This document shows positions 56,975 to 64,000 of a stretch of DNA of 64,000 nucleotides, piece after piece (within the stretch, counting starts at the first letter, position 1; the number at the start of each line of letters is the position of its first letter). The notes beneath the pieces are model-generated. The model searched no databases. It was not told the DNA's origin and was given only the letters and a program-made list of their open reading frames with translations. This stretch comes from Cellulomonas fimi ATCC 484 (GTDB lineage: Bacteria > Actinomycetota > Actinomycetes > Actinomycetales > Cellulomonadaceae): NCBI RefSeq assembly GCF_000212695.1, contig NC_015514.1, positions 2,108,001 through 2,172,000 of the forward strand, in the 5' to 3' direction. The translations under genes were made by a program, and so were the position numbers.

Positions 56975-56980
56975 GAGCAC

Positions 56981-58123
56981 GTGATCACGTGGCGTTCGGG
57001 TGTCGTCGTCGGGACCGGCACCGGGTGGCCCGGCGCCCAGGAGCTCACCGTCGACCTCGACGACCCCGGCGACGGCACCCTTCCCGCCACCGTCCGCGCC
57101 CTCGCCTACCCCGCCCTGGTCGGCGCCCCCGCCGTCGGCGACCGCGTGCTCCTCAACGTCTCCGCCCTCGCCCGCGGCCTCGGCACCGGCGGGTACGCCC
57201 TCGTCGCCGCCCCCGGCGGGACCCTCCCGCCCGACCCGGCGCCCGGCCCCGGGCACCTCGTCAAGGCCCGCTACACGCCCCTGCAGGCCATGCTCCTCGG
57301 CGTCGACGACCAGGAGTCCCCGCACCACGAGACGCTGCGCGACGCCGACGACCTCGACGGCCTGCCCGTCGTCGTCGCCGACCTGCACTCCGCCCTGCCC
57401 GCCGTCGTCGCCGGCGCCCGGTACGCCGCCGCCCGCGCCGGCCGACCCGCCCCCCGCGTCACCTACGTCATGACCGACGGCGGCGCCCTGCCCGCCTGGT
57501 TCTCCCGCGCCGTCGCCGGCCTGCGCGACGCCGGCTGGATCGACGCCTGCATCACCACAGGGCAGGCCTTCGGCGGCGACCACGAAGCCGTCACCGTGCA
57601 CACCGGCCTGCTCGCCGCACGCCACGTCGTCGGCGCCGACCTCGTCGTCGTCGCCCAAGGACCCGGCAACCTCGGCACCGGCACCCGCTGGGGCTTCTCC
57701 GGCGTCGCCGCGGGCGAGGCCGTCAACGCCGCCGCCGTCCTCGCCGGGCGCCCCGTCGCGTCGCTGCGCGTCAGCGGGGCCGACGCCCGCGAACGCCACC
57801 TCGGCGTCTCCCACCACTCCCTCACCGCGTACGGGCGCGTCGCGCTCGCGGCCGCCGACGTCCCCGTGCCCGTCTTCGACCCCGATCCCGACGGCGGTCT
57901 CGACGCCCTCGGCCGCCGCGTCCGCCACCAGGTCGCCGCGCTCGCGGCCCCGCACGGCCGGCACCGCCTCGTCGACGTCGACGCCGGCGGCGACCTCCTC
58001 AGCGCGCTCGCGGGCAGCCCCGTGCGGCTGTCGACGATGGGTCGCGGCCTCGACGACGACCCGGCCGCGTTCCTCGCGGCCGCCGCGGCGGGCGTGCACG
58101 CGGTGGACCTGCTGGCCGACTGA
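56981..58123 (+). CDS. DUF3866 family protein
   Basis: The 380-residue protein matches DUF3866: WRSGVVVGTGTGWPGAQELTV at the start, VGDRVLLNVSALARGLGTGGYALV, GHLVKARYTPLQAMLLGVDDQESPHH, and ACITTGQAFGGDHEAVTVHTGLL. DLVVVAQGPGNLGTGTRWGFSGVAAGE is a Gly-rich loop that could bind a phosphate. Function is unknown, but it is widely conserved in actinobacteria near pafBC. The GTG is six bases after TAGCGT, with no Shine-Dalgarno sequence. Confidence 0.9.
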   Translation: MITWRSGVVVGTGTGWPGAQELTVDLDDPGDGTLPATVRALAYPALVGAPAVGDRVLLNVSALARGLGTGGYALVAAPGGTLPPDPAPGPGHLVKARYTPLQAMLLGVDDQESPHHETLRDADDLDGLPVVVADLHSALPAVVAGARYAAARAGRPAPRVTYVMTDGGALPAWFSRAVAGLRDAGWIDACITTGQAFGGDHEAVTVHTGLLAARHVVGADLVVVAQGPGNLGTGTRWGFSGVAAGEAVNAAAVLAGRPVASLRVSGADARERHLGVSHHSLTAYGRVALAAADVPVPVFDPDPDGGLDALGRRVRHQVAALAAPHGRHRLVDVDAGGDLLSALAGSPVRLSTMGRGLDDDPAAFLAAAAAGVHAVDLLAD

Positions 58124-58176
58124 CCCCGAGCGACGCCGGGCCGCGCCCGGTCAGTCGTCGCGGCCAGTGGTCCCAG

Positions 58177-58620
58177 TCAGTCGTCCCGGTCGGTGCGGGT
58201 GTGCTGCGCGACGAGCGTCGCCAGCCGGCGCGCCTCGGCATCGGCCCGTTCGCCGTCGGCCCGCTGGATCCCCATGACGGCCAGCGTGTCGCCGTCCGCG
58301 AGGTCGAGCTGCACCCAGGGACGCCCGTGCCCGAACCGCACGGACACGATCTCCGACCACTCCAGGCGCCGCGTGAGCATGAGGTTGCGCACCGTCACGC
58401 CGGTGTCGTCGGCCTTCGCGCTCACGGTCGCCTGCCGCCAGCAGAACCACGCGATGAGCAGGCCGACGGTCGCGAACCCGACGCGGTCGAGCGGGCCGGC
58501 GTTGGGCAGGACCGCCGCGATCACCCCCGTGAGCACGAGCACGGCCACGGCGAGGACGAGCGTGACGACGCGCGCGAGCCGCGGCCGGAAGACGACGGTG
58601 CCGGGCACCGCAGCCGTCAC
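58177..58620 (-). CDS. PH-domain membrane protein
   Basis: The 147-residue protein has two membrane helices ([21 protein letters not shown] and [14 protein letters not shown]) and then a bacterial PH domain, with [36 protein letters not shown] role is unknown. The GTG at 58620 overlaps the hisG stop by four bases, so it is co-translated with HisG. This arrangement is common in actinobacteria. Confidence 0.88.
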   Translation of the reverse strand: MTAAVPGTVVFRPRLARVVTLVLAVAVLVLTGVIAAVLPNAGPLDRVGFATVGLLIAWFCWRQATVSAKADDTGVTVRNLMLTRRLEWSEIVSVRFGHGRPWVQLDLADGDTLAVMGIQRADGERADAEARRLATLVAQHTRTDRDD

Positions 58621-59465
58621 AGGCGGCACGCGTGGATCGACGTCACGAGGATCGCGCGCGCACCGAGGTCGTAGAGGGCGTCCATGACGCGGTTCGTCTC
58701 GCTGCGCCGGACCATGGCCCGCACCGCGGCCCACTCGCGGTTGTGCAGCGGCGAGACGGTCGGCGACTCGAGGCCCGGCGTCACCGCGACGGCCTGCTCG
58801 ACGAGCGCGAGCGGGACGTCGTAGTCGATGAGCACGTACTCGCGGGCGGTCAGCACGCCCTGCAGGCGGCGCGTCAGCACGTCGAGCCCCGTGGGCTCGT
58901 CGGTGCCGGTGCGGCGCACGAGGACGGCCTCCGACCGCAGGATCGGGTCCCCGAAGATCTCGAGGCCGGCGGCCTTGAGCGTCGTGCCGGTCTCGACCAC
59001 GTCGGCGATGACGTCGGCGACGCCGAGCCGCGTCGCGGTCTCCACGGCGCCGTCGAGCCGCACGATGCCGGCCGCGCTCACCCCGCGCTCCGCGAGGTAC
59101 GCCGCGACCAGGCCCGGGTAGGACGTGGCGACGCGGCGGCCCTCGACGTGGGACACGTCGCTCATCTCGCCGACCGGCGCGGCCCAGCGGAACGTCGAGC
59201 GTCCGAAGCCGAGGGCCAGGTGCTCCACGGCCTGCGACTCGGAGTCGAGCAGCAGGTCGCGGCCGGTGATCCCGACGTCGACCGTGCCGGCCCCGACGTA
59301 CACGGCGATGTCGCGCGGGCGCAGGAAGAAGAACTCGACGTCGTTGTCCGGGTCGGGCAGCACGAGCTCGCGGCTGTCGCGACGCTGGCGGTAGCCGGCC
59401 TCACGGAGCATCTCGGCGGCGGGCTCGGACAACGAGCCCTTGTTGGGGACGGCGATCCTCAGCAC
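58617..59465 (-). CDS. hisG: ATP phosphoribosyltransferase (long form)
   Basis: HisG catalyses the first step of histidine synthesis, condensing ATP with PRPP. The 282-residue long form begins [24 protein letters not shown] and has [28 protein letters not shown] and a P-loop-like region [17 protein letters not shown] for PRPP. The C-terminal regulatory domain (about 210-282) binds histidine for feedback inhibition. It lies 39 bases after hisE on the same strand. Confidence 0.97.
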   Translation of the reverse strand: MLRIAVPNKGSLSEPAAEMLREAGYRQRRDSRELVLPDPDNDVEFFFLRPRDIAVYVGAGTVDVGITGRDLLLDSESQAVEHLALGFGRSTFRWAAPVGEMSDVSHVEGRRVATSYPGLVAAYLAERGVSAAGIVRLDGAVETATRLGVADVIADVVETGTTLKAAGLEIFGDPILRSEAVLVRRTGTDEPTGLDVLTRRLQGVLTAREYVLIDYDVPLALVEQAVAVTPGLESPTVSPLHNREWAAVRAMVRRSETNRVMDALYDLGARAILVTSIHACRL

Positions 59466-59504
59466 GGGGGTCCTATCGGGGGTGGGAGCGGGAGGCGGCG
59501 GGGC

Positions 59505-59768
59505 TCAGAGGTGGGCGTACACGTCGTCGAGCGTGAGCCCGCGGGCCAGCATGAGCACCTGCAGGTGGTACAGCAGCTGGGAGATCTCCTCGGCGGTGCG
59601 CTCGTCGCTCTCGTGCTCGGCGGCCATCCAGACCTCGGCGGCCTCCTCCACGATCTTCTTGCCGATCGCGTGGACGCCGGCGTCGAGCTCCGTGACCGTG
59701 CGGGAACCGGCGGGGCGCGTGGCTGCCTTGTCGGCGAGCTCGGCGAACAGGACGTCGAAGGTCTTCAC
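59505..59768 (-). CDS. hisE: Phosphoribosyl-ATP pyrophosphatase
   Basis: The 87-residue MazG-like enzyme hydrolyses phosphoribosyl-ATP, the second step of histidine synthesis. [18 protein letters not shown] has the Glu metal ligands, and [25 protein letters not shown] completes the helical bundle. The GTG at 59768 lies eight bases after TAGGCT (59777-59782, minus), a leaderless arrangement. A TTG at 59777 would add three residues. HisG follows as the next gene. Confidence 0.93.
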   Translation of the reverse strand: MKTFDVLFAELADKAATRPAGSRTVTELDAGVHAIGKKIVEEAAEVWMAAEHESDERTAEEISQLLYHLQVLMLARGLTLDDVYAHL

Positions 59769-59782
59769 GTCGGACAAGCCTA

Positions 59783-60186
59783 GACGGGCGCACGGGATGG
59801 GCTGTCGCGCGTCCGCCTGTCAGGCCACCCCCTGTGGTCAGGGCCTCCCCGTCGCGATGGTGAGGGTGTCGGGGTGATGTGCGTGCGGGTCGTTCAGGGG
59901 GTCCATCCTGCGATGGCCTGTTATTACCCATTCGCCGGAGACGACGGTGATGGCGGCTCCGGCGGCCAGCGCCGGGCTCGAGGGCCCGGCCGGCCGGCGA
60001 CGCCGCCCCGCACGGCGAACGGAGCGGGGCAGCTCACCTGCCCCGCTCCCCCGCCCGCACCCGCCGGGCTCGTCGGCGCCCGCGGTCGTCAGCGGTCTCG
60101 GGCTCTGAGCGCCACGGGGGCGCGCCGCCCGGCGTGACCAGACGCCGCGGGCCGGGCCTCGCCCGGCGCGCGCGACAGGACGACGG
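59783..60186. other. Intergenic region between hisE and ribM, with terminator
   Basis: No gene is visible. The main signal is a strong hairpin at 60021-60049. The upstream half holds AT-richer GGCCTGTTATTACCCATT near 59916-59933, without a clear motif or promoter match. Confidence 0.5.
60021..60049 (-). terminator. Terminator of the riboflavin operon
   Basis: GGAGCGGGGCAG at 60021-60032 pairs perfectly with CTGCCCCGCTCC at 60038-60049 around a five-base loop. It lies 137 bases after the ribM stop codon. Confidence 0.75.
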
Positions 60187-60888
60187 TCAGGCAGGGACCT
60201 CGCGACGCTCCCCCACCGCGGCCGCCGGCTGCTCGTCCCGCGCCCGGAACCAGACGGTGAAGCCGTAGACCACGACACCCGCGTACACCACGTACAGGAC
60301 GGCCGACGGGTAGTACCCGGCCGACAGCAGGAGCGGCACCCCGACGACGTCCACCGCGATCCAGATGAGCCAGAACTCGATCCACCCGCGCGCCATGCCG
60401 TAGGTCGCGAGCAGCGAGCCGACGAAGATCCACGCGTCGGCCCACGGCCCCCACGACCCGAGCGCCGAGAACAGGGCGGCGAAGCCCACCGTCCCGACCA
60501 CGGCGACCGTGCCGATGAGCGCCCACCCGCGCGGACCCGCCCAGCGGGGTACGACAGCCGGGGTGTCGGCCGGCGCACCGTGCTCGAGCGCGGCCCGCTG
60601 GGACTGCCGCCAGCGCACCCACCCGTAGACCGACACGGCGACGAAGAACACCTGCCGACCTGCCTGGCCGTACAGGTCCGTCTGCTGCGGGGTGTGGAAC
60701 ACGCCGCCGAGGAACACCGTGAACAGCAGGACGTTGCCGACGATGCCGACGGGCCACGCCCACACCTGACGGCGCAGCCCGCCCACGGCGGACGCCAGGC
60801 CGAACAGGTTGCCGACGATCTCCCGCCACAGGATGTCGTACCCGGCGACCGTCAGGGTCGCGTCGAACAGCCAGCCGAGGGGCCCCAC
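60187..60888 (-). CDS. ribM: PnuC-family riboflavin transporter (RibM/PnuX-type)
   Basis: The 233-residue protein has about seven membrane helices of the PnuC/SWEET-like fold. GNLFGLASAVGGLRRQVWAWPVGIVGNVLLF, WGPWADAWIFVGSLLATYGMARGWIEFWLIW and GYYPSAVLYVVYAGVVVYGF are conserved blocks. PnuC proteins import nicotinamide riboside. In actinobacteria the copy within riboflavin genes (RibM/PnuX) imports riboflavin, which fits this position. The GTG at 60888 begins one base after the ribH stop. The substrate call rests on genomic context. Confidence 0.85.
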   Translation of the reverse strand: MGPLGWLFDATLTVAGYDILWREIVGNLFGLASAVGGLRRQVWAWPVGIVGNVLLFTVFLGGVFHTPQQTDLYGQAGRQVFFVAVSVYGWVRWRQSQRAALEHGAPADTPAVVPRWAGPRGWALIGTVAVVGTVGFAALFSALGSWGPWADAWIFVGSLLATYGMARGWIEFWLIWIAVDVVGVPLLLSAGYYPSAVLYVVYAGVVVYGFTVWFRARDEQPAAAVGERREVPA

Positions 60889-60889
60889 G

Positions 60890-61357
60890 TCACAGCTCCC
60901 GCAGCGCGAGGACGGTCGCGACGGCCGCCTGGGCGGCCTCGGCGCCCTTGTCCTCGTGCGAGCCGGGCAGGCCGGCACGGTCGAGCGCCTGCTGCTCGTC
61001 GTCGCAGGTGAGGACACCGAACCCGACGGGCACCCCGGTGCGGACGGCGACGTCGGTGAGGCCGAGGGTCGCCCCCTGGCAGACGTACTCGAAGTGCGGC
61101 GTCCCGCCGCGGATCACGACGCCCAGCGCCACGACCGCGTCGGCGCCCGCCTGCGCGGCCGCGGCGGCCGCGACCGGCAGCTCGAACGTGCCCGGGACAC
61201 GCACGACGCGGACGTCGGTCACGTGCGCGTCCGCGAGCGCGCGGCGCGCTCCGGCGAGCAGGCCGTCCATGACGACGGTGTGCCAGCTCGCGGCGACGAC
61301 GGTGACGCGCAGGCCGCTGCCGTCGACGGTCAGGGTGGGTGCTCCCGCACCGCTCAT
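60890..61357 (-). CDS. ribH: 6,7-dimethyl-8-ribityllumazine synthase
   Basis: The 155-residue enzyme condenses the pyrimidine intermediate with dihydroxybutanone phosphate. Conserved blocks are [51 protein letters not shown] and HEDKGAEAA, with the catalytic His in the third block. Such proteins form icosahedral or pentameric shells. The ATG overlaps the ribBA stop by four bases. Confidence 0.97.
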   Translation of the reverse strand: MSGAGAPTLTVDGSGLRVTVVAASWHTVVMDGLLAGARRALADAHVTDVRVVRVPGTFELPVAAAAAAQAGADAVVALGVVIRGGTPHFEYVCQGATLGLTDVAVRTGVPVGFGVLTCDDEQQALDRAGLPGSHEDKGAEAAQAAVATVLALREL

Positions 61358-62709
61358 GCCAGGTCCTCCAGGCTCTCGAACGCGTGGTCGGTGGTGTCGG
61401 CGCCCGGGGACGCGGGTGCGGCGAGGACCGGGCGGACCGGGATCGCGTCGCGCTGCGTGCCGGGCGGGAGGTGGAGCAGGTGGCCCATCGAGGTGGCCTT
61501 GGTGCGCAGGTAGGCCTCGTTGTGGGGCGTGCGGCCGACCTCGAGGCCGCGGACCTCGGCGACGTCGATGCCGTGCGCGCGCAGGCCGGCGACCTTGGCG
61601 GGGTTGTTGGTGAGCAGGCGCACCCGGTGCGCGCCGAGGTCGGCGAGGATCGCGGCGGCGGCGCCGTACTCGCGGCGGTCGGCGGGCCAGCCGAGGTCGA
61701 GGTTGGCCTCGACGGTGTCGCGGCCCTCGTCCTGCAGGGCGTAGGCGGCGACCTTGGCGAGCAGGCCGATCCCGCGGCCCTCGTGGCCGCGCAGGTAGAC
61801 GACGACGCCGCCCTGCTCGGCGGCGAGCTCGAGGGCCGCGTCGAGCTGGGGGCCGCAGTCGCACCGGGCCGAGCCGAACGCGTCGCCGGTGAGGCACTCG
61901 GAGTGCACGCGGACGACGGGCGTGGCGGACAGGCCGGCGGTGGGGACGAGGGCGACGTGCTCGGCCCCGGTGCGCAGGTCGCGGTAGCCGTGGATGCGGA
62001 ACTCGCCGTGCCGGGTCGGCAGGTAGGCGGTGTGGGTGGCGTGGACGCGGTCGCGGAGCGTGCCGGCGTCGGTGGGGACGGGCTCGACGTCGTCGTGCGC
62101 GGTGCGCCACGCGACGATGTCCTCGATGGTGAGCAGCACGAGGCCGTCGGCGGCCGCGAGCGCGGACGCGCCGGGCAGGCGGGTCATCGTGCCGTCGTCG
62201 TCGACGAGCTCGGCGATCGCGCCGACGGGTTCGAGGCCGGCGAGGCGGCACAGGTCGACGGCGGCCTCGGTGTGCCCGGCGCGGTGCAGGACGCCGCCGG
62301 GGACGGCGCGCAGGGGCAGGACGTGGCCGGGGCGGATGAGGTCCTGGTGGCCGGAGGCCGGGTCCGCGAGGACGCGCAGGGTGCGGGCGCGGTCGGCGGC
62401 GGAGATGCCGGTGGTGACGCCGGTGGCGGCGTCGACGGTGACGGTGTACGCGGTGCGGCGGGGGTCCTGGCTGTGCGGGACCATGAGCGGCAGGTCGAGG
62501 GCGTCGGCGCGGGCGGCGGGCATGGGGGCGCACAGGTACCCGGAGGAGTGCCGGATGGTCCACGCGATCCACTCGGGGGTGGCGGACTGGGCGGCGAGGA
62601 TGACGTCGGCCTCGTTCTCGCGGTCGGGCGAGTCGGCGACGAGGACGGGCCGGCCGGCGCGCAGGGCGTCGAGGGCGTCCTCGACGGTGCCGAGGCGCAC
62701 GTCGCTCAT
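61354..62709 (-). CDS. ribBA: RibBA: dihydroxybutanone phosphate synthase / GTP cyclohydrolase II
   Basis: The 451-residue fusion has two domains. The N-terminal RibB (about 1-205) makes the four-carbon donor and has [12 protein letters not shown] with the metal acidic cluster, [11 protein letters not shown] and [10 protein letters not shown]. The C-terminal RibA (about 205-420) opens GTP and has the Zn site in [18 protein letters not shown], then [18 protein letters not shown] and [10 protein letters not shown]. Both starting substrates of riboflavin synthesis thus come from one protein. It overlaps both neighbours by four bases. Confidence 0.97.
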   Translation of the reverse strand: MSDVRLGTVEDALDALRAGRPVLVADSPDRENEADVILAAQSATPEWIAWTIRHSSGYLCAPMPAARADALDLPLMVPHSQDPRRTAYTVTVDAATGVTTGISAADRARTLRVLADPASGHQDLIRPGHVLPLRAVPGGVLHRAGHTEAAVDLCRLAGLEPVGAIAELVDDDGTMTRLPGASALAAADGLVLLTIEDIVAWRTAHDDVEPVPTDAGTLRDRVHATHTAYLPTRHGEFRIHGYRDLRTGAEHVALVPTAGLSATPVVRVHSECLTGDAFGSARCDCGPQLDAALELAAEQGGVVVYLRGHEGRGIGLLAKVAAYALQDEGRDTVEANLDLGWPADRREYGAAAAILADLGAHRVRLLTNNPAKVAGLRAHGIDVAEVRGLEVGRTPHNEAYLRTKATSMGHLLHLPPGTQRDAIPVRPVLAAPASPGADTTDHAFESLEDLA

Positions 62710-63329
62710 CGGGCCACCGCCGAGGCGGTGAGCAGCCGTTCGGTGTACTTGGCGAGGACGTCGACCTCGAGGTTGACGTGCGCCCCGGCGGCGAGGGTGC
62801 CGAGCGTCGTGGCGGCAAGCGTGGTGGGGATGAGGGAGACGCCGAACGCGTCGTCGGACACGTGGGTGACGGTGAGGGAGACGCCGGAGACGGTGATCGA
62901 CCCCTTCTCGGCGACGTACCGGGCGAGCTCGGGCGGCAGGGCGATCTCGACGTCGTCCCAGCGGGGTCCGGGGTCGCGACGCAGGACGGTGCCGACGCCG
63001 TCGACGTGGCCCTGGACGACGTGGCCGCCGTACCGGCCGCCGACGGCGAGGGCGCGCTCGAGGTTGACGGTGCTGCCGGTCGTGAGGTCGCCGAGCGCGG
63101 TGCGGCGCAGGGTCTCGGGCATGACGTCGGCGGTGAAGGTGCCGTCGCCGGGCAGGTCCGTGACGGTCAGGCAGACGCCGCTGACGGCGATGGAGTCGCC
63201 GAGGCGTGCGTCGGACGTGACGAGCGGTCCGTGGACGGTGAGGCGGGCGTCGGCGGGGGTCCCGCCGTCGTCGGTGCCTGCCTCGACGGCGCGCACGGTG
63301 CCGATCTCCTCGACGATGCCGGTGAACAT
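62706..63329 (-). CDS. ribE: Riboflavin synthase alpha chain
   Basis: The 207-residue enzyme dismutates two lumazines to riboflavin. It consists of two similar beta-barrels, the first beginning [10 protein letters not shown] and containing [15 protein letters not shown]. The second contains [12 protein letters not shown] and [16 protein letters not shown]. It is often also called RibC in other nomenclatures. Its ATG follows the ribD stop without any intervening base, and the stop overlaps ribBA. Confidence 0.96.
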   Translation of the reverse strand: MFTGIVEEIGTVRAVEAGTDDGGTPADARLTVHGPLVTSDARLGDSIAVSGVCLTVTDLPGDGTFTADVMPETLRRTALGDLTTGSTVNLERALAVGGRYGGHVVQGHVDGVGTVLRRDPGPRWDDVEIALPPELARYVAEKGSITVSGVSLTVTHVSDDAFGVSLIPTTLAATTLGTLAAGAHVNLEVDVLAKYTERLLTASAVAR

Positions 63330-64000
63330 TCAGGCCTCCTGGTCGGCCGGGTGCGTGGTGGGGACGGTGTCGTCCGGACGGGTGTCGTGCGGGGCTTCGG
63401 GGTCCCCGGGGATGGTGGGCTCGGGGGTGGTGGCCTCGGGGGTGGGGGGCTCGGGGGTGGCGACGACGAGGACGTCGGGGCCGAGCGGCAGGACGCTGCG
63501 CATGGTCAGGCGCAGCGCACCGTCGATGCCGGTCACGCCGAGGTCGGCGACGGCGGACGGGCCGGCCCCGAGCAGGACGGGCGCGACGTAGGCGTGGACC
63601 TCGTCGACGAGCCGGGCCCGCAGGAACGCGGCGGCGAGCGTGGGGCCGCCCTCGACGAGCAGGTGGCGGACCTCACGCTCGGCGAGCACGCGCAGGACGT
63701 CGGCGGGGTCGTGCGAGCGGACGTGGACGACCTCTCCCCCGGGTCCGTGCAGCCGGGCGCCCGCGGGGACGTCGCGGTGGCCCACGACGACGCGCAGCGG
63801 CTGGTCGCGGTGCAGCTCCCCGGCCGCGTTGCGGGCGGTGAGGCTCGGGTCGTCGGCGAGCACGGTCCCGGTCCCGACGGCGATCGCGTCGACCTCGGCG
63901 CGCAGGTCGTGCGCGTGGTGCCGGCTGACGTCGGAGGTGATCCACCGGCTGCTGCCGTCGGCTGCGGCGACGCGCCCGTCGAGGGACGTCGCGAGCTTGA
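63330..64000 (-). CDS. ribD: Riboflavin biosynthesis protein RibD, reductase domain (5' end missing)
   Basis: The frame is open to the right edge, and the visible 222 residues include the reductase domain of RibD (KLATSLDGRVAAADGSSRWITSDVSR at the edge; RHLLVEGGPTLAAAFLRARLVDEVHAYVAPVLLG). RibD deaminates and reduces the GTP-derived pyrimidine. The deaminase domain must lie beyond the window. The C-terminus has an added Pro/Glu/Thr tail of about 40 residues. An internal GTG gives the 177-residue frame ending here, but coding continues upstream of it. Any FMN riboswitch would lie beyond the edge. Confidence 0.93.
   Translation of the reverse strand, partial: KLATSLDGRVAAADGSSRWITSDVSRHHAHDLRAEVDAIAVGTGTVLADDPSLTARNAAGELHRDQPLRVVVGHRDVPAGARLHGPGGEVVHVRSHDPADVLRVLAEREVRHLLVEGGPTLAAAFLRARLVDEVHAYVAPVLLGAGPSAVADLGVTGIDGALRLTMRSVLPLGPDVLVVATPEPPTPEATTPEPTIPGDPEAPHDTRPDDTVPTTHPADQEA

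Noticed and set aside
59783-60186. FMN riboswitch in the hisE-ribM gap
   Set aside because: The riboflavin genes read towards this gap, so it is their 3' side; the sequence lacks the conserved riboswitch core and contains a terminator.

Overview
The window is very GC-rich with short intergenic gaps and many GTG starts, typical of a cellulolytic actinobacterium. Three secreted plant-polysaccharide hydrolases carry C-terminal family 2 cellulose-binding modules. Two of them, a GH6 enzyme with three fibronectin type III modules (872 residues) and a GH5 enzyme with two (747 residues), match from memory the layout and size of Cellulomonas fimi CbhA and CenD. The source is therefore most likely Cellulomonas fimi or a very close relative. 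No phage, insertion sequence, CRISPR array or rRNA operon was seen.

Layout. 1-8.8 kb: a partial gene, tRNA-Pro(GGG), small enzymes, an ECF sigma/anti-sigma pair diverging from a lipoprotein, pirin with YbaK, a second ECF sigma gene coupled to a DNA alkyltransferase, and malate:quinone oxidoreductase. 8.9-11.9 kb: GH74 xyloglucanase with operator-like sites. 12.2-19.9 kb: APP1-type phosphatase with Dps, an NHEJ locus (LigD-type polymerase domain facing Ku, Ku coupled to a HhH-PHP protein), HU, a Fur-family regulator and an aldolase. 20-29.1 kb: cenD, cbhA, a LacI regulator, and a divergent multidomain sensor (sugar-binding fold, PAS, degenerate GGDEF with an intact I-site). 29.2-31.7 kb: a DEAD-box helicase with a structured leader and a CoA-binding protein. 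31.8-38 kb: the conserved actinobacterial envelope and division block (PgsA-like, DUF881, small basic protein, DUF881, GarA, FtsR, DUF151, MerR). 38-44.5 kb: ParA-like ATPase, MBL-fold protein, acetyltransferase, a non-coding stretch, a tyrosine recombinase and an aldo/keto reductase. 44.6-58.1 kb: RbpA, Ppm, Lnt, amidohydrolase, HelY, diacylglycerol kinase, TatC, TatA, PafC, PafB and DUF3866. 58.2-64 kb: a PH-domain protein, HisG, HisE, and a riboflavin operon (ribD-ribE-ribBA-ribH-ribM) that runs off the right edge.

How parts fit together. The cellulase genes lie beside a LacI-type regulator, and the upstream regions of cbhA and GH74 share a 15-16-base operator-like motif, which suggests one regulon. 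The sensor diverging from lacI has a sugar-binding fold but no DNA-binding domain. Its output domain keeps a c-di-GMP-binding inhibitory site while losing the catalytic motif, so it is a candidate receptor linking extracellular sugar to c-di-GMP signalling. This is the least ordinary element of the window.

Expression style. At least sixteen genes have a -10-like hexamer (A at position 2, T at position 6) lying 6 to 8 bases before a GTG or ATG and no Shine-Dalgarno sequence, so leaderless transcripts look common. Convergent gene pairs are separated by strong hairpins that often include both stop codons.
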